Assembly (NCBI GenBank): GCA_001817425.1
Contig: MHII01000023.1
Span: 8,776 to 42,729, forward strand
Origin: Candidatus Buchananbacteria bacterium RIFCSPHIGHO2_02_FULL_39_17
Lineage (GTDB): Bacteria > Patescibacteriota > Patescibacteriia > Buchananbacterales > UBA6539
Direction of reading: 5' to 3'
DNA: 33,954 bases
The position numbers were made by a program, and so were the translations under genes. The first letter of the stretch is position 1, and each line of letters opens with the position of its first letter. The notes under the pieces were generated by a model. It did not search any database and was not told the origin of the DNA. It saw only the letters and a program-made list of their open reading frames with translations. Below are positions 25,004 through 32,789 of the stretch, piece after piece.

Positions 25004-25435
25004 ACCCCCGGATGGAATCCCCGCCAAAGGCGGGTCCGCTTTTTATAATTTAATAATATGGCGAAGAACCACCATTAAAGGCTCCCCCGCCCGCATCGCT
25101 AACGCGAAGCATTGGCGGGCGCGGTAGAAGTTCCTTATTCCCCGCCTGCCATTGCCAATACCCCCGGGTGGAATCGAACCACCATCAAAGGCTTAGAAGT
25201 CCCTTATTCTATCCATTGAACTACGGGGGCGCTGGCAATGGCGGGTGGATTAGCCCCGCACCAAGCCAATAACTTAATTTCTAATTCTATATTTGTAAGC
25301 CGGAGGCGTTTTTGTGCCCACTAAACAATAATTTAGTTTTAAGTTTTTCGCGGGCTTTAGTGCGGTGGTATCCATTTGTCCCGGTCGCCGTAGGCGACCG
25401 AGGATCCCGACTTAACGTCGGGAAACTACGGGGGC
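25004..25435 (-). pseudogene. tRNA-Arg (TCT) copy split into five pieces by four palindromic insertions
   Basis: Five blocks in the right order rebuild a full tRNA nearly identical to the intact tRNA-Arg(TCT) at 25159-25230. They are 25004-25020 (3' acceptor and T arm), 25066-25083, 25125-25140, 25369-25376 and 25422-25435 (5' acceptor). The insertions are 25021-25065 (45 bp, in the T loop between positions 56 and 57), 25084-25124 (41 bp, anticodon loop between 37 and 38), 25141-25368 (228 bp, D arm at 21/22, containing the intact tRNA) and about 25377-25421 (45 bp, at 13/14). Each insert is largely self-complementary (CCCGCC/GGCGGG, CGCCCGC/GCGGGCG, CGGTCGCC/GGCGACCG). The reconstructed anticodon stem has extra mismatches, so a dead gene is more likely than a spliced one. 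Confidence 0.8.
25159..25230 (-). tRNA. tRNA-Arg (TCT)
   Basis: On the minus strand GCCCCCG pairs with CGGGGGT (G1-U72 at the end), discriminator A. The anticodon loop is CTTCTAA with anticodon TCT; the stem AGGGA/GCCTT has a G-U and an A-G at position 31/39. The T arm GGTGG-TTCGATT-CCACC is perfect. At 72 bases it is slightly short. It sits inside an inverted repeat (CCCGCC...ATTGCCA, 25141-25157, with TGGCAATGGCGGG, 25233-25245) that is itself inserted in a second tRNA-Arg copy. Confidence 0.88.
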
Positions 25436-25440
25436 GTAAT

Positions 25441-25560
25441 AAAAATTCAAAATTCAAAAATCAAAAGTCAAAATTGTGGAAGTTGCCTTTGGCAACTAAA
25501 AACTTTTAATTTTTACTTGTATTTTTGACTTTTAACTTTTGACTTTTAACTTTAGTAAAC
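25441..25560. repeat. Heptamer repeats facing each other around a hairpin
   Basis: AAAATTCAAAATTCAAAAATC-type units (to about 25475) face TTTTTGACTTTTAACTTTTG-type units (about 25520-25556) around AGTTGCC-TTT-GGCAACT (about 25480-25497). The same TCAAAAx heptamer occurs inside valS. No gene. The nearby 25236-25368 stretch is treated as part of the split tRNA insert. Confidence 0.6.
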
Positions 25561-25598
25561 ATAATACCAAATGATTATATCACTAATTTTGCTAAAAG

Positions 25599-26522
25599 TC
25601 AATTCTTTTTTTTACTCTTTCTTCTTTGATGGAACGCTTGGTAGACTTCTTTTAATTGTTGATTAGTGATATGGGTGTAAATTTGAGTCGTGGTGATGGA
25701 AGAATGGCCCAACATGGCCTGAACCGAACGGATATCGGCGCCGTTAATCAGTAGATCTGTGGCAAAACTATGGCGCATGGTGTGCGGGGTCACGGTTTTT
25801 GTAATGCCGCTGGCTTTGGCATATTTTTTAATTAAACGTTGGATGCTTCGGGGCGTTAAATTTTTTGATTCAGCTCGGCTGCGAGCTTTATCGTGGCGGA
25901 TAAAAAGATAAACTGCTAAATCTTTCCTCGCGGCCAAATATTGTTTAAGCCAGTGCTTAGTTTGATTAGACAAAAAAACCACTCGTAGCTTATCGCCCTT
26001 GCCTCGAACCGTAAATTCATCTTTTTCTAAATTAACCTGATCTTTTTTGAGCGTGCTTAATTCGGAAACGCGTAGGCCAGTTGAAAAAAGCAGTTCCAAG
26101 ATTGCTTTGTCGCGCCATTGAATAATTTTTGCTTCCGTATCTTTGAGGGGCGCTCCGAGTAACCTTTCCAAGTCACTGCCCTCCAAAAAATCAACTTGTC
26201 GGGCTGGCATTTTGGCCAGTTCAATTTTTTCCGGGGCTAATGAATTGACGTCGCGCTTTGCTAAATATTTTAAAAAGGAACGTAAAGCGATTAAATAATA
26301 ATTCTGGGTGGATTTTTTAAGTGGTCGGCCGGATTGGTCAGTCTGGCGGTTTAACCAAAGCCGGTAGTTTCTGACTAATTCCGCGGTAATTTTTTCGGGC
26401 TTGTCAACTTTTGCCCATTTTAAAAACCGAGTTAAATAAAACCCGTAATTATTGATGGTGTTTAAACTGCGGCCTTTTTCCACTTCCAAGTATTCTAAAA
26501 ATTGACGAAGGAATTTATCCAT
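25599..26522 (-). CDS. XerC/XerD-family tyrosine recombinase
   Basis: 307 residues, the usual Xer length. The SAM-like N-terminal domain (about 1-90) is followed by the catalytic domain. The active-site set is complete: R151 (STGLRVSEL), a Lys in GKGDK (174/176), H247 and R250 (HTMRHSF), H273 (MLGHSS) and nucleophile Y282 (QIYTHI). It probably resolves chromosome dimers at a dif site, as the single Xer protein of many small genomes does; a role with mobile elements cannot be excluded. No dif-like site was identified in the window. A basic tail (RKSKKKN) ends the protein. Confidence 0.94.
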   Translation of the reverse strand: MDKFLRQFLEYLEVEKGRSLNTINNYGFYLTRFLKWAKVDKPEKITAELVRNYRLWLNRQTDQSGRPLKKSTQNYYLIALRSFLKYLAKRDVNSLAPEKIELAKMPARQVDFLEGSDLERLLGAPLKDTEAKIIQWRDKAILELLFSTGLRVSELSTLKKDQVNLEKDEFTVRGKGDKLRVVFLSNQTKHWLKQYLAARKDLAVYLFIRHDKARSRAESKNLTPRSIQRLIKKYAKASGITKTVTPHTMRHSFATDLLINGADIRSVQAMLGHSSITTTQIYTHITNQQLKEVYQAFHQRRKSKKKN

Positions 26523-26526
26523 AGAT

Positions 26527-26694
26527 TTTTGTCATTGCGAGCGATCCCGAGCTTGCCCGCTTTGACTCGCCCGCTTCGCCGAATCGAGGCGAGCGCTCGG
26601 CGAGGCAGGTCGAGGGAGGGTGAAGCAATCTGCGAGATCCTTCATCCCGCCGTTGGCGGGATTCAGGATGACAGAAGGGCTGCCCCTTCTGTCA
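26527..26694. repeat. Palindromic repeat cluster upstream of xer
   Basis: Begins GTCATTGCGAGCGATC and contains GAAGCAATCTGCGAGATCC, the halves of a widespread repeat type (GTCATTGCGAGCGAAGC, GAAGCAATCT). It also contains CCCGCC-GTT-GGCGGG (about 26646-26660) and TGACAGAAGGG/CCCTTCTGTCA (26669-26694), the last followed by TTTT. GC-rich and non-coding. Confidence 0.7.
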
Positions 26695-26731
26695 TTTTAC
26701 GACACTTAATCAACTTTGCCAACCCTTAATA

Positions 26732-27121
26732 ATGAAAGCTATAATTCAGCGGATGTGGCAGAGTTTAGTTAGTAAACCTAACCCGGAATGGCTAAAACTT
26801 AGAGCAGCCTTCTTACTTATTTTACTCATTGCAGTTTTTATGGTCGCTTTTTATGGGCACAGTGGAAGAATTCGTATCTTGGAAAATGAACTTCAGATTA
26901 CCAACGGTCAGATTAAGGGCTTGATTGAAAATTTGGTGACTTCTTTAGTTGCGGAAAAAAAAAGAGGGAAATAAGAAACAAGCGGCCGCTCAAGATTTTA
27001 TTATGATGTCAAAGGGGTATTTACCTATGTAATGATTTTTGACCCTAAGTCGGGCAGAATTTTTATCCGGCAAGGGACGCCTGCCGGCCAAGCTTATCTG
27101 ACAATCATTGATTCGCATTGA
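26732..27121 (+). pseudogene. Broken gene for a small membrane-anchored protein
   Basis: The first 80 codons encode MKAIIQRMWQ..., a single membrane helix (about 24-42, LRAAFLLILLIAVFMVAFYG) and a coiled-coil-like stretch (RIRILENELQITNGQIKGL), then a TAA at about 26972. Beyond it, in the same frame, YYDVKGVFTYVMIFDPKSGR and IFIRQGTPAGQAYLTIIDSH read like real protein up to a TGA at 27119-27121. A nine-A run (26955-26963) lies just before the stop. In the +1 frame it continues EGNKKQAAAQDF, so a pair of homopolymer slips (A-run and the T-run near 26996) would join everything into one protein. It may be a decayed gene, a sequencing error, or one using slippage. If only the first part is made, it is an 80-residue membrane protein. 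No Shine-Dalgarno is visible. Confidence 0.5.
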
Positions 27122-27144
27122 CTAAACGAAAGGAGGTGGCCGTT

Positions 27145-27423
27145 ATGGCTGATCAAGACAGGGAAGTTAAAAAAGTTGTTGATTTTTTTCAGAGTGCAGT
27201 TTTAAAAGGATATAGCATACTTGGAAAAAAATTTGTTCTTACCGTTGATGATGGGCAGGGAGGTGAAAGGACAGTAGAGGTGGTTGTAAAAGGAGCGCGC
27301 CTGACAAGTGATTCAAAAGAATTTGCGCTAATCGTTTTAGCAGATGGCCTTCATATTACTTTTGAGACTGATCCTCGACGGGCGATATTAGGTAGCGAGA
27401 TAGTTGCTGTCACAGAGAAGTGA
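27145..27423 (+). CDS. Hypothetical protein, 92 aa
   Basis: Unrecognised small soluble protein. The ATG at 27145 is chosen because a near-perfect AAGGAGGT (27130-27137) lies 7 bases upstream; an in-frame TTG at 27118 is not needed. An N-terminal helix (REVKKVVDFFQSAVLKGYS) is followed by a beta-rich domain (KFVLTVDDGQGGERTVEVVVKG, FALIVLADGLHITFETD). It has the strongest ribosome binding site in the window and its own terminator, which suggests good expression. The 27000-27121 stretch upstream belongs to the broken gene. Confidence 0.72.
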   Translation: MADQDREVKKVVDFFQSAVLKGYSILGKKFVLTVDDGQGGERTVEVVVKGARLTSDSKEFALIVLADGLHITFETDPRRAILGSEIVAVTEK

Positions 27424-27456
27424 CAGTTGAAGTGACAAGTTGTCCTTTTGATTCTT

Positions 27457-27483
27457 GAGTTCTGGGAACAGAACTCTTTTTTT
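27457..27483 (+). terminator. Rho-independent terminator
   Basis: GAGTTCTG (27457-27464), loop GGAA, CAGAACTC (27469-27476), then seven T. It separates the 92-aa gene from rpsO. Confidence 0.92.
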
Positions 27484-27491
27484 AACCAAGA

Positions 27492-27520
27492 TTGACAATA
27501 GAATTAGGATGTGATATTAT
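27492..27520 (+). promoter_or_regulatory. Promoter of rpsO
   Basis: TTGACA (27492-27497), a 17-base spacer, TATTAT (27515-27520). The transcript would start near 27527, giving a leader of about 88 bases if translation starts at 27615. Confidence 0.8.
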
Positions 27521-27526
27521 CTAAGC

Positions 27527-27614
27527 AGTTTAAATAATTAAGATGGACGGTTTCTCGGATTTGCCTAATTCAGACAAGTCTTGGAAAGCCGTTAGAGTTA
27601 GGGCCAAGCGAAAT
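27527..27614 (+). promoter_or_regulatory. Possible S15 autoregulatory leader
   Basis: The leader can close on itself by ACGGTTT (about 27546) with AAAGCCGT (about 27587), with one bulged base, enclosing smaller pairings. rpsO leaders in several bacteria fold into structures bound by S15 itself. The alternative is that this stretch is coding, from an ATG at 27543 (24 extra residues, MDGFSDLPNSDKSWKAVRVR). Confidence 0.35.
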
Positions 27615-27971
27615 ATGTTAGACAAAAAGAAGAAAGAAAAAATCATCGCCAAATTTAAAACCCATACGAGCGACACGGGTTCAAGCCAGGTCCAAGTCGC
27701 AATTTTAACCGAGGAAATCAAAGATTTAACCAAACATTTGAAGTCCCACAAAAAGGACTTTTCTTCCCGGCGGGGACTTTTGAAAAAAGTGGCCGAACGA
27801 CGGCGACTTTTAAGTTATTTAAAAAGGGAAGATGAAAAAGGCTATGAGAAATTAATCAAAGATTTAAAAATCAAAGTCGTGGCGCCGGAAGCTGAAGAGC
27901 AGGAAACAGTTGAACCGGATTTTATCGCTACTCCAGAAGCGGAAAAAGCCACAGAAGAGCCAGTGGCTTAA
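27615..27971 (+). CDS. rpsO: 30S ribosomal protein S15 with acidic tail
   Basis: Binds 16S rRNA in the platform of the small subunit. The core (MLDKKKKEKIIAKFKTHTSD, then TGSSQVQVAILTEEIKDLTK, HLKSHKKDFSSRRGLLKKV, RRRLLSYLKRED) matches S15 over its whole length. The start at 27615 is chosen because it gives the family N-terminus; an in-frame ATG at 27543 would add 24 residues. The protein is longer than the usual ~89 residues because of an acidic, Glu/Pro-rich C-terminal tail of about 30 residues (APEAEEQETVEPDF...). Own promoter and possible structured leader upstream. pnp lies downstream, as in the classic rpsO-pnp pair, but here a NYN gene intervenes. Confidence 0.93.
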   Translation: MLDKKKKEKIIAKFKTHTSDTGSSQVQVAILTEEIKDLTKHLKSHKKDFSSRRGLLKKVAERRRLLSYLKREDEKGYEKLIKDLKIKVVAPEAEEQETVEPDFIATPEAEKATEEPVA

Positions 27972-28011
27972 GTTTAAAATTGTTTTTCAAGTTATACTTA
28001 TCATTAAGCAC

Positions 28012-28048
28012 CCCGCCAAAGTTTTTGTTTCGCAAAAATTTAGGCGGG
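28012..28048. repeat. 37-nt palindromic element, copy 2
   Basis: CCCGCC/GGCGGG closing stem with inner TTTTTG/CAAAAA arms around TTTCG. Same length as the copy at 5313-5349, about 29 of 37 identities, with the closing pair changed in a compensatory way. Lies between rpsO and the NYN gene. Confidence 0.65.
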
Positions 28049-28113
28049 CAAGACTCAAATTTTTAAAGGTCAGATTTTTTAAAGCAGTCAGCTAATTTAA
28101 AAAGTATTTATCT

Positions 28114-28665
28114 ATGATCAAGCATAAAGAGCAGCGAGTCGGGATTTTTGTCGATGTGGCTAATATGTACCACTCGGCTAAAAATCTTTATCATGCCAAA
28201 GTTAATTTTAAGGAAGTTTTAAGACAGGCGGTTGCGGGACGAAAATTAATTCGCGCCATTGCTTATGCCATTCGTTCGGAGTCAGAAGAAGAAAAAGGTT
28301 TTTTTGGCGCTTTGGGCGGCCAAGGCTTTGAAGTTAAGGCCAAAGATTTGCAGGTTTTCGCCGGTGGTGCCAAAAAAGCAGATTGGGATGTGGGCATTGC
28401 TATTGATGCGATTAAAATGGCGGATAAGTTAGACTGTATTATTTTGGTTTCTGGCGACGGTGACTATGCGCCGCTCGTGACCTATTTAAAAGAGAATAAA
28501 GGATGCCAAGTTGAAATTTTGGCGTTTGGTAAAACCACTTCTTCAAAATTAGTTGATTTAATTGATGACTTTACCGATTTAGGCCAGGATCCAAAAAAAT
28601 ACTTAATTACTGATGAGCGAAAATTTAAATTGATTCCAGACATTAGTCGTTTAACAAAAAGATAA
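28114..28665 (+). CDS. NYN-domain (LabA/DUF88-type) putative ribonuclease
   Basis: 183 residues forming one PIN-like NYN domain. The acidic metal-binding sites are visible: D in GIFVDVANMY (about 11-20), D in DWDVGIAIDAIKMAD (about 90-104) and SGDGDYAPLV (about 113-122). FGKTTSSKLVDLIDDFTDL follows as in LabA-like proteins. The family cleaves RNA, with metal-dependent catalysis. Its place between rpsO and pnp suggests a role in RNA processing or turnover with PNPase. No clear Shine-Dalgarno. Confidence 0.88.
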   Translation: MIKHKEQRVGIFVDVANMYHSAKNLYHAKVNFKEVLRQAVAGRKLIRAIAYAIRSESEEEKGFFGALGGQGFEVKAKDLQVFAGGAKKADWDVGIAIDAIKMADKLDCIILVSGDGDYAPLVTYLKENKGCQVEILAFGKTTSSKLVDLIDDFTDLGQDPKKYLITDERKFKLIPDISRLTKR

Positions 28666-28876
28666 ATAATTTTTACTGATTTATCTAACAGCGTTGTTAG
28701 TAGCTATTAAGATATAATATTTGATATCCCCGCAGCTCTGCTGCGGTTGGGTAATTCATTGCAAATCTACAAATGATATGCGAATACTTCAAATCTATTC
28801 GTATCATTCGTATAAATTCGCATCCTTAGCATTATATTTTAATAAGTACTAGTAACGTCAACCGGTAGATCAGCAA
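28666..28876. repeat. Repeat-rich spacer before pnp
   Basis: Holds CCGCAGC/GCTGCGG (about 28729-28745) and units of the ATTCGTAT type in both orientations (AATGATATGCGAATA near 28773, TATTCGTATCATT near 28796, CGTATAAATTCGCAT near 28808). No confident promoter could be fixed for pnp here. Confidence 0.55.
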
Positions 28877-28891
28877 TTGAGGAGAAAAAGT

Positions 28892-31093
28892 ATGGCAAAA
28901 AAGACTTTTGAGACTGATTTTGCCGGAAAAAAATTAATTATTGAAACTAATGAACTGGCGCAGCAAGCCAATGGTTCCTGCACGGTTCGTTATGGCGACA
29001 CGGTGGTTTTAGCCACCGCGGTCATGGGTTCAGTCCGTGAAGGAGTGGACTTTTTTCCGTTAGCGGTTGATTATGAGGAACGGCTTTATGCCGCCGGAAA
29101 AATTAAAGGCAGTCGTTGGATTAAGCGGGAAGGCCGGCCGTCAGATGAGGCGGTGCTGACTTCACGTTTAGTTGACCGTTGCATCCGTCCGCTTTTCCCC
29201 AAAGATTTGAAAAATGAAGTTCAGATTATTTTAACCGTGCTGTCTTTTGACGCGGAAAATGATTCTGATGTCGTTGGCTTAATTGCGGCTTCAACCGCCT
29301 TGGCTATTTCTAATATTCCTTGGCAGGGACCATTGGGCGGATTAAGATTGGGCCGAGTGGAGGGCGAATGGATCATTAATCCGACCTTTACCGCTCGGGA
29401 AAAAAGCGAATTTGATTTAGTCGTGGCCGGTTTAGCTGATAAAGTTTTAATGCTTGAAGCTGAAGGCAATCAGGTGGGCGAGGTTATTGTCTACGAGGCC
29501 ATTGAATTTTCTTTGAAGCATATTAAAAAAATAATTAGTTTTATTAATGAAGTCGTGGCGGCGGTGGGTGATAAAAAAGTTATACCTAAAACGCAAACCA
29601 CTGAAAGTGAAGAGGAAACGCCGCAGGCAAGGCTTGAATTAGAACAGAAGGCGAGTAATTGGATTAAAAAAAATGTGCCTCAGATTTTATTTGATCAAAC
29701 GCTAAAATCAAAAGCCGAGCGGAAAGCCGTTTTGGCCAAAGCCCAGCAAGATTTAATGGTTGATTTAGAAAAACAGGGCGTGGGTAAAGAACGACGGAAA
29801 AAAGCCATGAGTTTAGTGGAAGAGTTTATTGAAAGAGAAGTTTCCCGGGCGATTGTAGAAGAAAAATTACGGGTTGATGGCCGAAAAATTAATCAAGTGC
29901 GGCCGCTTGATGTTCAGATTGGCGTTTTGCCGCGGACTCACGGTTCAGGGCTTTTTAGCCGAGGCGAAACCCAAGTGCTTTCCATTGTCACTTTGGGGGC
30001 GCCGGGTGATGAGCAATTTTTGGAAGGGTTAGAGGAAAGCGGTCGTAAGCGCTTTATGCATCATTACAATTTTCCGCCCTATTCGGTTGGTGAAGCCGGT
30101 CGGCTGGGTTCACCGGGCCGCCGCGAAATTGGCCACGGAGCGCTTGCCGAAAAAGCGATTCGGCCCTTAATGCCGGCTAAAGAAAATTTTCCTTATACGA
30201 TTCGAGTGGTTTCCGAAGTTTTGAGTTCTAATGGTTCATCGTCTATGGCTTCAGTTTGCGGTTCAAGCTTAGCCTTGATGGACGCGGGTGTGCCGATTAG
30301 TAAAGCAGTCGCCGGCATTGCCATGGGCTTAGCTTCTGATGAGGCTAAAAATAAATATCAAGTTATCACTGATCTGCAAGATTTGGAGGATGGTGATGGC
30401 GGCATGGACTTTAAAATTGCCGGCACTAAAGATGGCATTACCGCCATTCAGTTAGACACAAAAACTCACGGCTTACCCTTAACGGTTGTCAAACAAACTT
30501 TAGAGCAGGGTTTAGCCGCCCGTTTGGAAATTTTAGGCGCTATGGAAAAAGTTATCACCGAATCGCGGACAAATTTATCGCCTTATGCGCCGAGAATAAT
30601 TTCTTTTAAGATTAATCCGGAAAAAATTCGTGAAGTCATTGGTCCGGGCGGAAAAGTGATTAATAAAATCATTGAAGAAACCGGGGTGCAAATTGACATT
30701 GAGCCAGACGGTATGGTGATGATTACGGCAATGGCTGAAGATGGTGGTCAAAAAGCGGCGGAAATCATTAAAAATATCGTTCGGGAAGTAGTGGTTGGTG
30801 AGGTTTTTACCGGTAAAGTCAGCCGTTTATTTGATTTTGGCGCTATGGTTGAAATTTTGCCTAATCAAGAAGGTATGATTCATATTTCTGAATTAGACCA
30901 CCAGCGGGTCAATCGGGTGAGTGATGTTGTCAATGTGGGTGATGTGGTGACGGTTAAGGTGATTAAAATTGACGAAAAGGGCCGAGTGAATTTGTCTTTA
31001 AAAGCAATGAAAGAGGGCCAAGGTCCAAGTGGTTTAGCTGACCAGCCGCGCGAGAAAAGACCATTTTTTCGTCCAAAAAAGAAAAGATTTTAA
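28892..31093 (+). CDS. pnp: Polyribonucleotide nucleotidyltransferase (PNPase)
   Basis: Phosphorolytic 3'-to-5' exoribonuclease of RNA turnover; forms a trimeric ring. The 733 residues contain the first RNase PH domain (GDTVVLATAV; GSRWIKREGRPSDEAVLTSR), the linker helices and the second RNase PH domain (DGRKINQVRPLDVQIGVLPR; GSGLFSRGETQVL; SVGEAGRLGSPGRREIGHG). GDGGMDFKIAGT carries the catalytic acids. The KH domain has GPGG near residue 584 and the S1 domain spans about 644-712 (GMIHISELDHQRVNRVSDVV). The ATG at 28892 is chosen because GAGGAG lies 7 bases upstream; an in-frame TTG at 28877 overlaps that site. A basic tail (REKRPFFRPKKKRF) ends the protein. Confidence 0.97.
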   Translation: MAKKTFETDFAGKKLIIETNELAQQANGSCTVRYGDTVVLATAVMGSVREGVDFFPLAVDYEERLYAAGKIKGSRWIKREGRPSDEAVLTSRLVDRCIRPLFPKDLKNEVQIILTVLSFDAENDSDVVGLIAASTALAISNIPWQGPLGGLRLGRVEGEWIINPTFTAREKSEFDLVVAGLADKVLMLEAEGNQVGEVIVYEAIEFSLKHIKKIISFINEVVAAVGDKKVIPKTQTTESEEETPQARLELEQKASNWIKKNVPQILFDQTLKSKAERKAVLAKAQQDLMVDLEKQGVGKERRKKAMSLVEEFIEREVSRAIVEEKLRVDGRKINQVRPLDVQIGVLPRTHGSGLFSRGETQVLSIVTLGAPGDEQFLEGLEESGRKRFMHHYNFPPYSVGEAGRLGSPGRREIGHGALAEKAIRPLMPAKENFPYTIRVVSEVLSSNGSSSMASVCGSSLALMDAGVPISKAVAGIAMGLASDEAKNKYQVITDLQDLEDGDGGMDFKIAGTKDGITAIQLDTKTHGLPLTVVKQTLEQGLAARLEILGAMEKVITESRTNLSPYAPRIISFKINPEKIREVIGPGGKVINKIIEETGVQIDIEPDGMVMITAMAEDGGQKAAEIIKNIVREVVVGEVFTGKVSRLFDFGAMVEILPNQEGMIHISELDHQRVNRVSDVVNVGDVVTVKVIKIDEKGRVNLSLKAMKEGQGPSGLADQPREKRPFFRPKKKRF

Positions 31094-31171
31094 ATGAGTT
31101 AGTCAGTAAAATCAGTAAATTAAATTAAGCCTCTTGGTTAAATTTACTCATTAGCTTCATTTACTATTATT

Positions 31172-32644
31172 ATGGAAGATCCCTTCCAGATGATTAAGCA
31201 ACAAAACCAAGTAACGATTAAATCATCACGGTTTAAAAAATTAGGTTGGTTGCTGATTGGTGGTGGGGTTTTTTTTATTTTACTTTTTAGCAGTTTATTT
31301 TATTGGTGGTATCAGTTTGACACTACTGATAATTTGATTAAGCTGGTGCCAGTTGATTCAGTTTTTTATTTTTCTTTAAAAGATGCTGGTCCTTTTGGCC
31401 AAAAAAATTTAGCGCTCATGCTGCCACCCCAGCCGTTTTTCAAAAATTTAAATATTAACGATGAATTATGGCAAAAGGCAAAAAGTTTTGCTCTGATTTC
31501 TTTTCCAACGGCCAGTGCGTCGACAACCCAAGAATTTAATCTGGTTTATTTATTTGAATTAAAAACATTACCCGCGTCAAACTCTTTGGTATCTTCAAAA
31601 AAGTATCTTATTTTGCCAAACAATTTTTTAGTCTTAGCCGACAGCGATGCGGCTTTAGTTAAAGTGAAACAAGTTTATAACCACGAGATTTTTTCTTTAG
31701 CCAATCAAATTGATGATAAAAATTTTAAAAATTGGCCAGTTCATTTTTTTATTTCCAAAAATAACCTAATAAAATTTTTAAATCAAAATAATAATGGCTT
31801 GAATACAATTTTTACTCACCTGATGGCTGATGATTTATATCTTTCGGCCCGAGCCAGGGACCAGGGCTGGCAGTTTGAATTTTCGGGGCGTAATTGGCCG
31901 GTTGGTGAAAGCACGCCGTCGGTTGAATTTTTACCCCAGAACTTTATCTTTTATGCCTCCGGGATTAATCTTTGGGCAATTTTTAATCAACTAAAAGACA
32001 GTGAACCGGCAGTTTTTGATTTTTGGCAGGGACTAGTCAGTTTTAGTCAGGAGGTTTATCAGTTTGATTTAGAAACTTTAAGCCAAAACCTTTTCCAAAG
32101 GCCGGCTAATTTGATTATTTTTAATGGGGAAAGCCAGAACGAAAACCGGTATCACTATATTTTGATTCAGCCGCTGGCCGAAAGTAAGCTAGCTGATGAT
32201 TTTCGCCAAGCAATTAGCATTGTTTTAGCTCAAATTTTACCCACGGAAAAGCCCAAACGTTTAGCCGATGGGACTTTTGTGACGGAGCTTTTGGCTCAAG
32301 CGCAAGCTTGGCCATGGCAAAAAGAAATTAATCCGCAAGGTCTAGAGATTAATTATTTAAATATCCCGCCCTGGAATCTTGAAATCAATTATTTAATTAA
32401 AGATCATTATCTTTTTATCAGTTCCAGCCGTTCTTATCTAAATAATTTTTTAACTGATTTTAGTTTGGCGGTTGTTGACTTAAAGAAAAATTGTTCTTTA
32501 GGCGGTTTTAATCAGCCAAAAAATTTGATCATCATTAATGGTTTGGGCTTGCCCGAAGCTCTTAAGCCATATTTTTTTCCGGACTTAACCTTCCTTGGCT
32601 TGTTTAAGGGAAAAACTTCTGGTTGCAATTTTGTTTTAGAATAG
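31172..32644 (+). CDS. Membrane-anchored protein of unknown function (DUF3352-like?)
   Basis: 490 residues. A short cytoplasmic N-terminus (to about 23) is followed by one strong membrane helix (about 24-47, LGWLLIGGGVFFILLFSS) and a large extracytoplasmic domain. Its start, LIKLVPVDSVFYFSLKD, resembles DUF3352-type proteins, which begin with a similar 'P-D---Y--L' segment after a membrane anchor. No enzyme motif was found. It follows pnp by 78 bases of micro-repeat DNA (TCAGTAAATTAAATT units) and probably shares its transcript. The role is unknown; a cell-envelope function is likely from topology. Confidence 0.75.
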   Translation: MEDPFQMIKQQNQVTIKSSRFKKLGWLLIGGGVFFILLFSSLFYWWYQFDTTDNLIKLVPVDSVFYFSLKDAGPFGQKNLALMLPPQPFFKNLNINDELWQKAKSFALISFPTASASTTQEFNLVYLFELKTLPASNSLVSSKKYLILPNNFLVLADSDAALVKVKQVYNHEIFSLANQIDDKNFKNWPVHFFISKNNLIKFLNQNNNGLNTIFTHLMADDLYLSARARDQGWQFEFSGRNWPVGESTPSVEFLPQNFIFYASGINLWAIFNQLKDSEPAVFDFWQGLVSFSQEVYQFDLETLSQNLFQRPANLIIFNGESQNENRYHYILIQPLAESKLADDFRQAISIVLAQILPTEKPKRLADGTFVTELLAQAQAWPWQKEINPQGLEINYLNIPPWNLEINYLIKDHYLFISSSRSYLNNFLTDFSLAVVDLKKNCSLGGFNQPKNLIIINGLGLPEALKPYFFPDLTFLGLFKGKTSGCNFVLE

Positions 32645-32754
32645 CTGTGGATAAGATGTTAATAGTGTTAAAAAATTAAGACAAAAAAATGATTATTTGC
32701 AAAGAGAAAAAAATTGCTAAAATAAAGCATTTTTTTATTTTTTCAGCTTAAATA

Positions 32755-32783
32755 TTGACATAATTATTTATCTGTGATATAGT
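32755..32783 (+). promoter_or_regulatory. Strong promoter of the candidate ncRNA
   Basis: Perfect TTGACA (32755-32760), a 17-base spacer, TATAGT (32778-32783). The predicted start is near 32790. No long ORF follows before the terminator at 33130. Confidence 0.85.
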
Positions 32784-32789
32784 AGTAGT

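Noticed and set aside
25084-25124. True tRNA intron at position 37/38
   Set aside because: Position fits, but three more inserts and extra anticodon-stem mismatches make a functional spliced tRNA less likely than a decayed copy; the option is kept in the finding, not as a feature.
25312-25509. 65-codon ORF in the split tRNA region
   Set aside because: Reads through tRNA fragments and repeats; no ribosome binding site.
26502-26729. 75-codon ORF upstream of the broken membrane-protein gene
   Set aside because: Consists of palindromic repeats and overlaps the start of the xer gene on the opposite strand.
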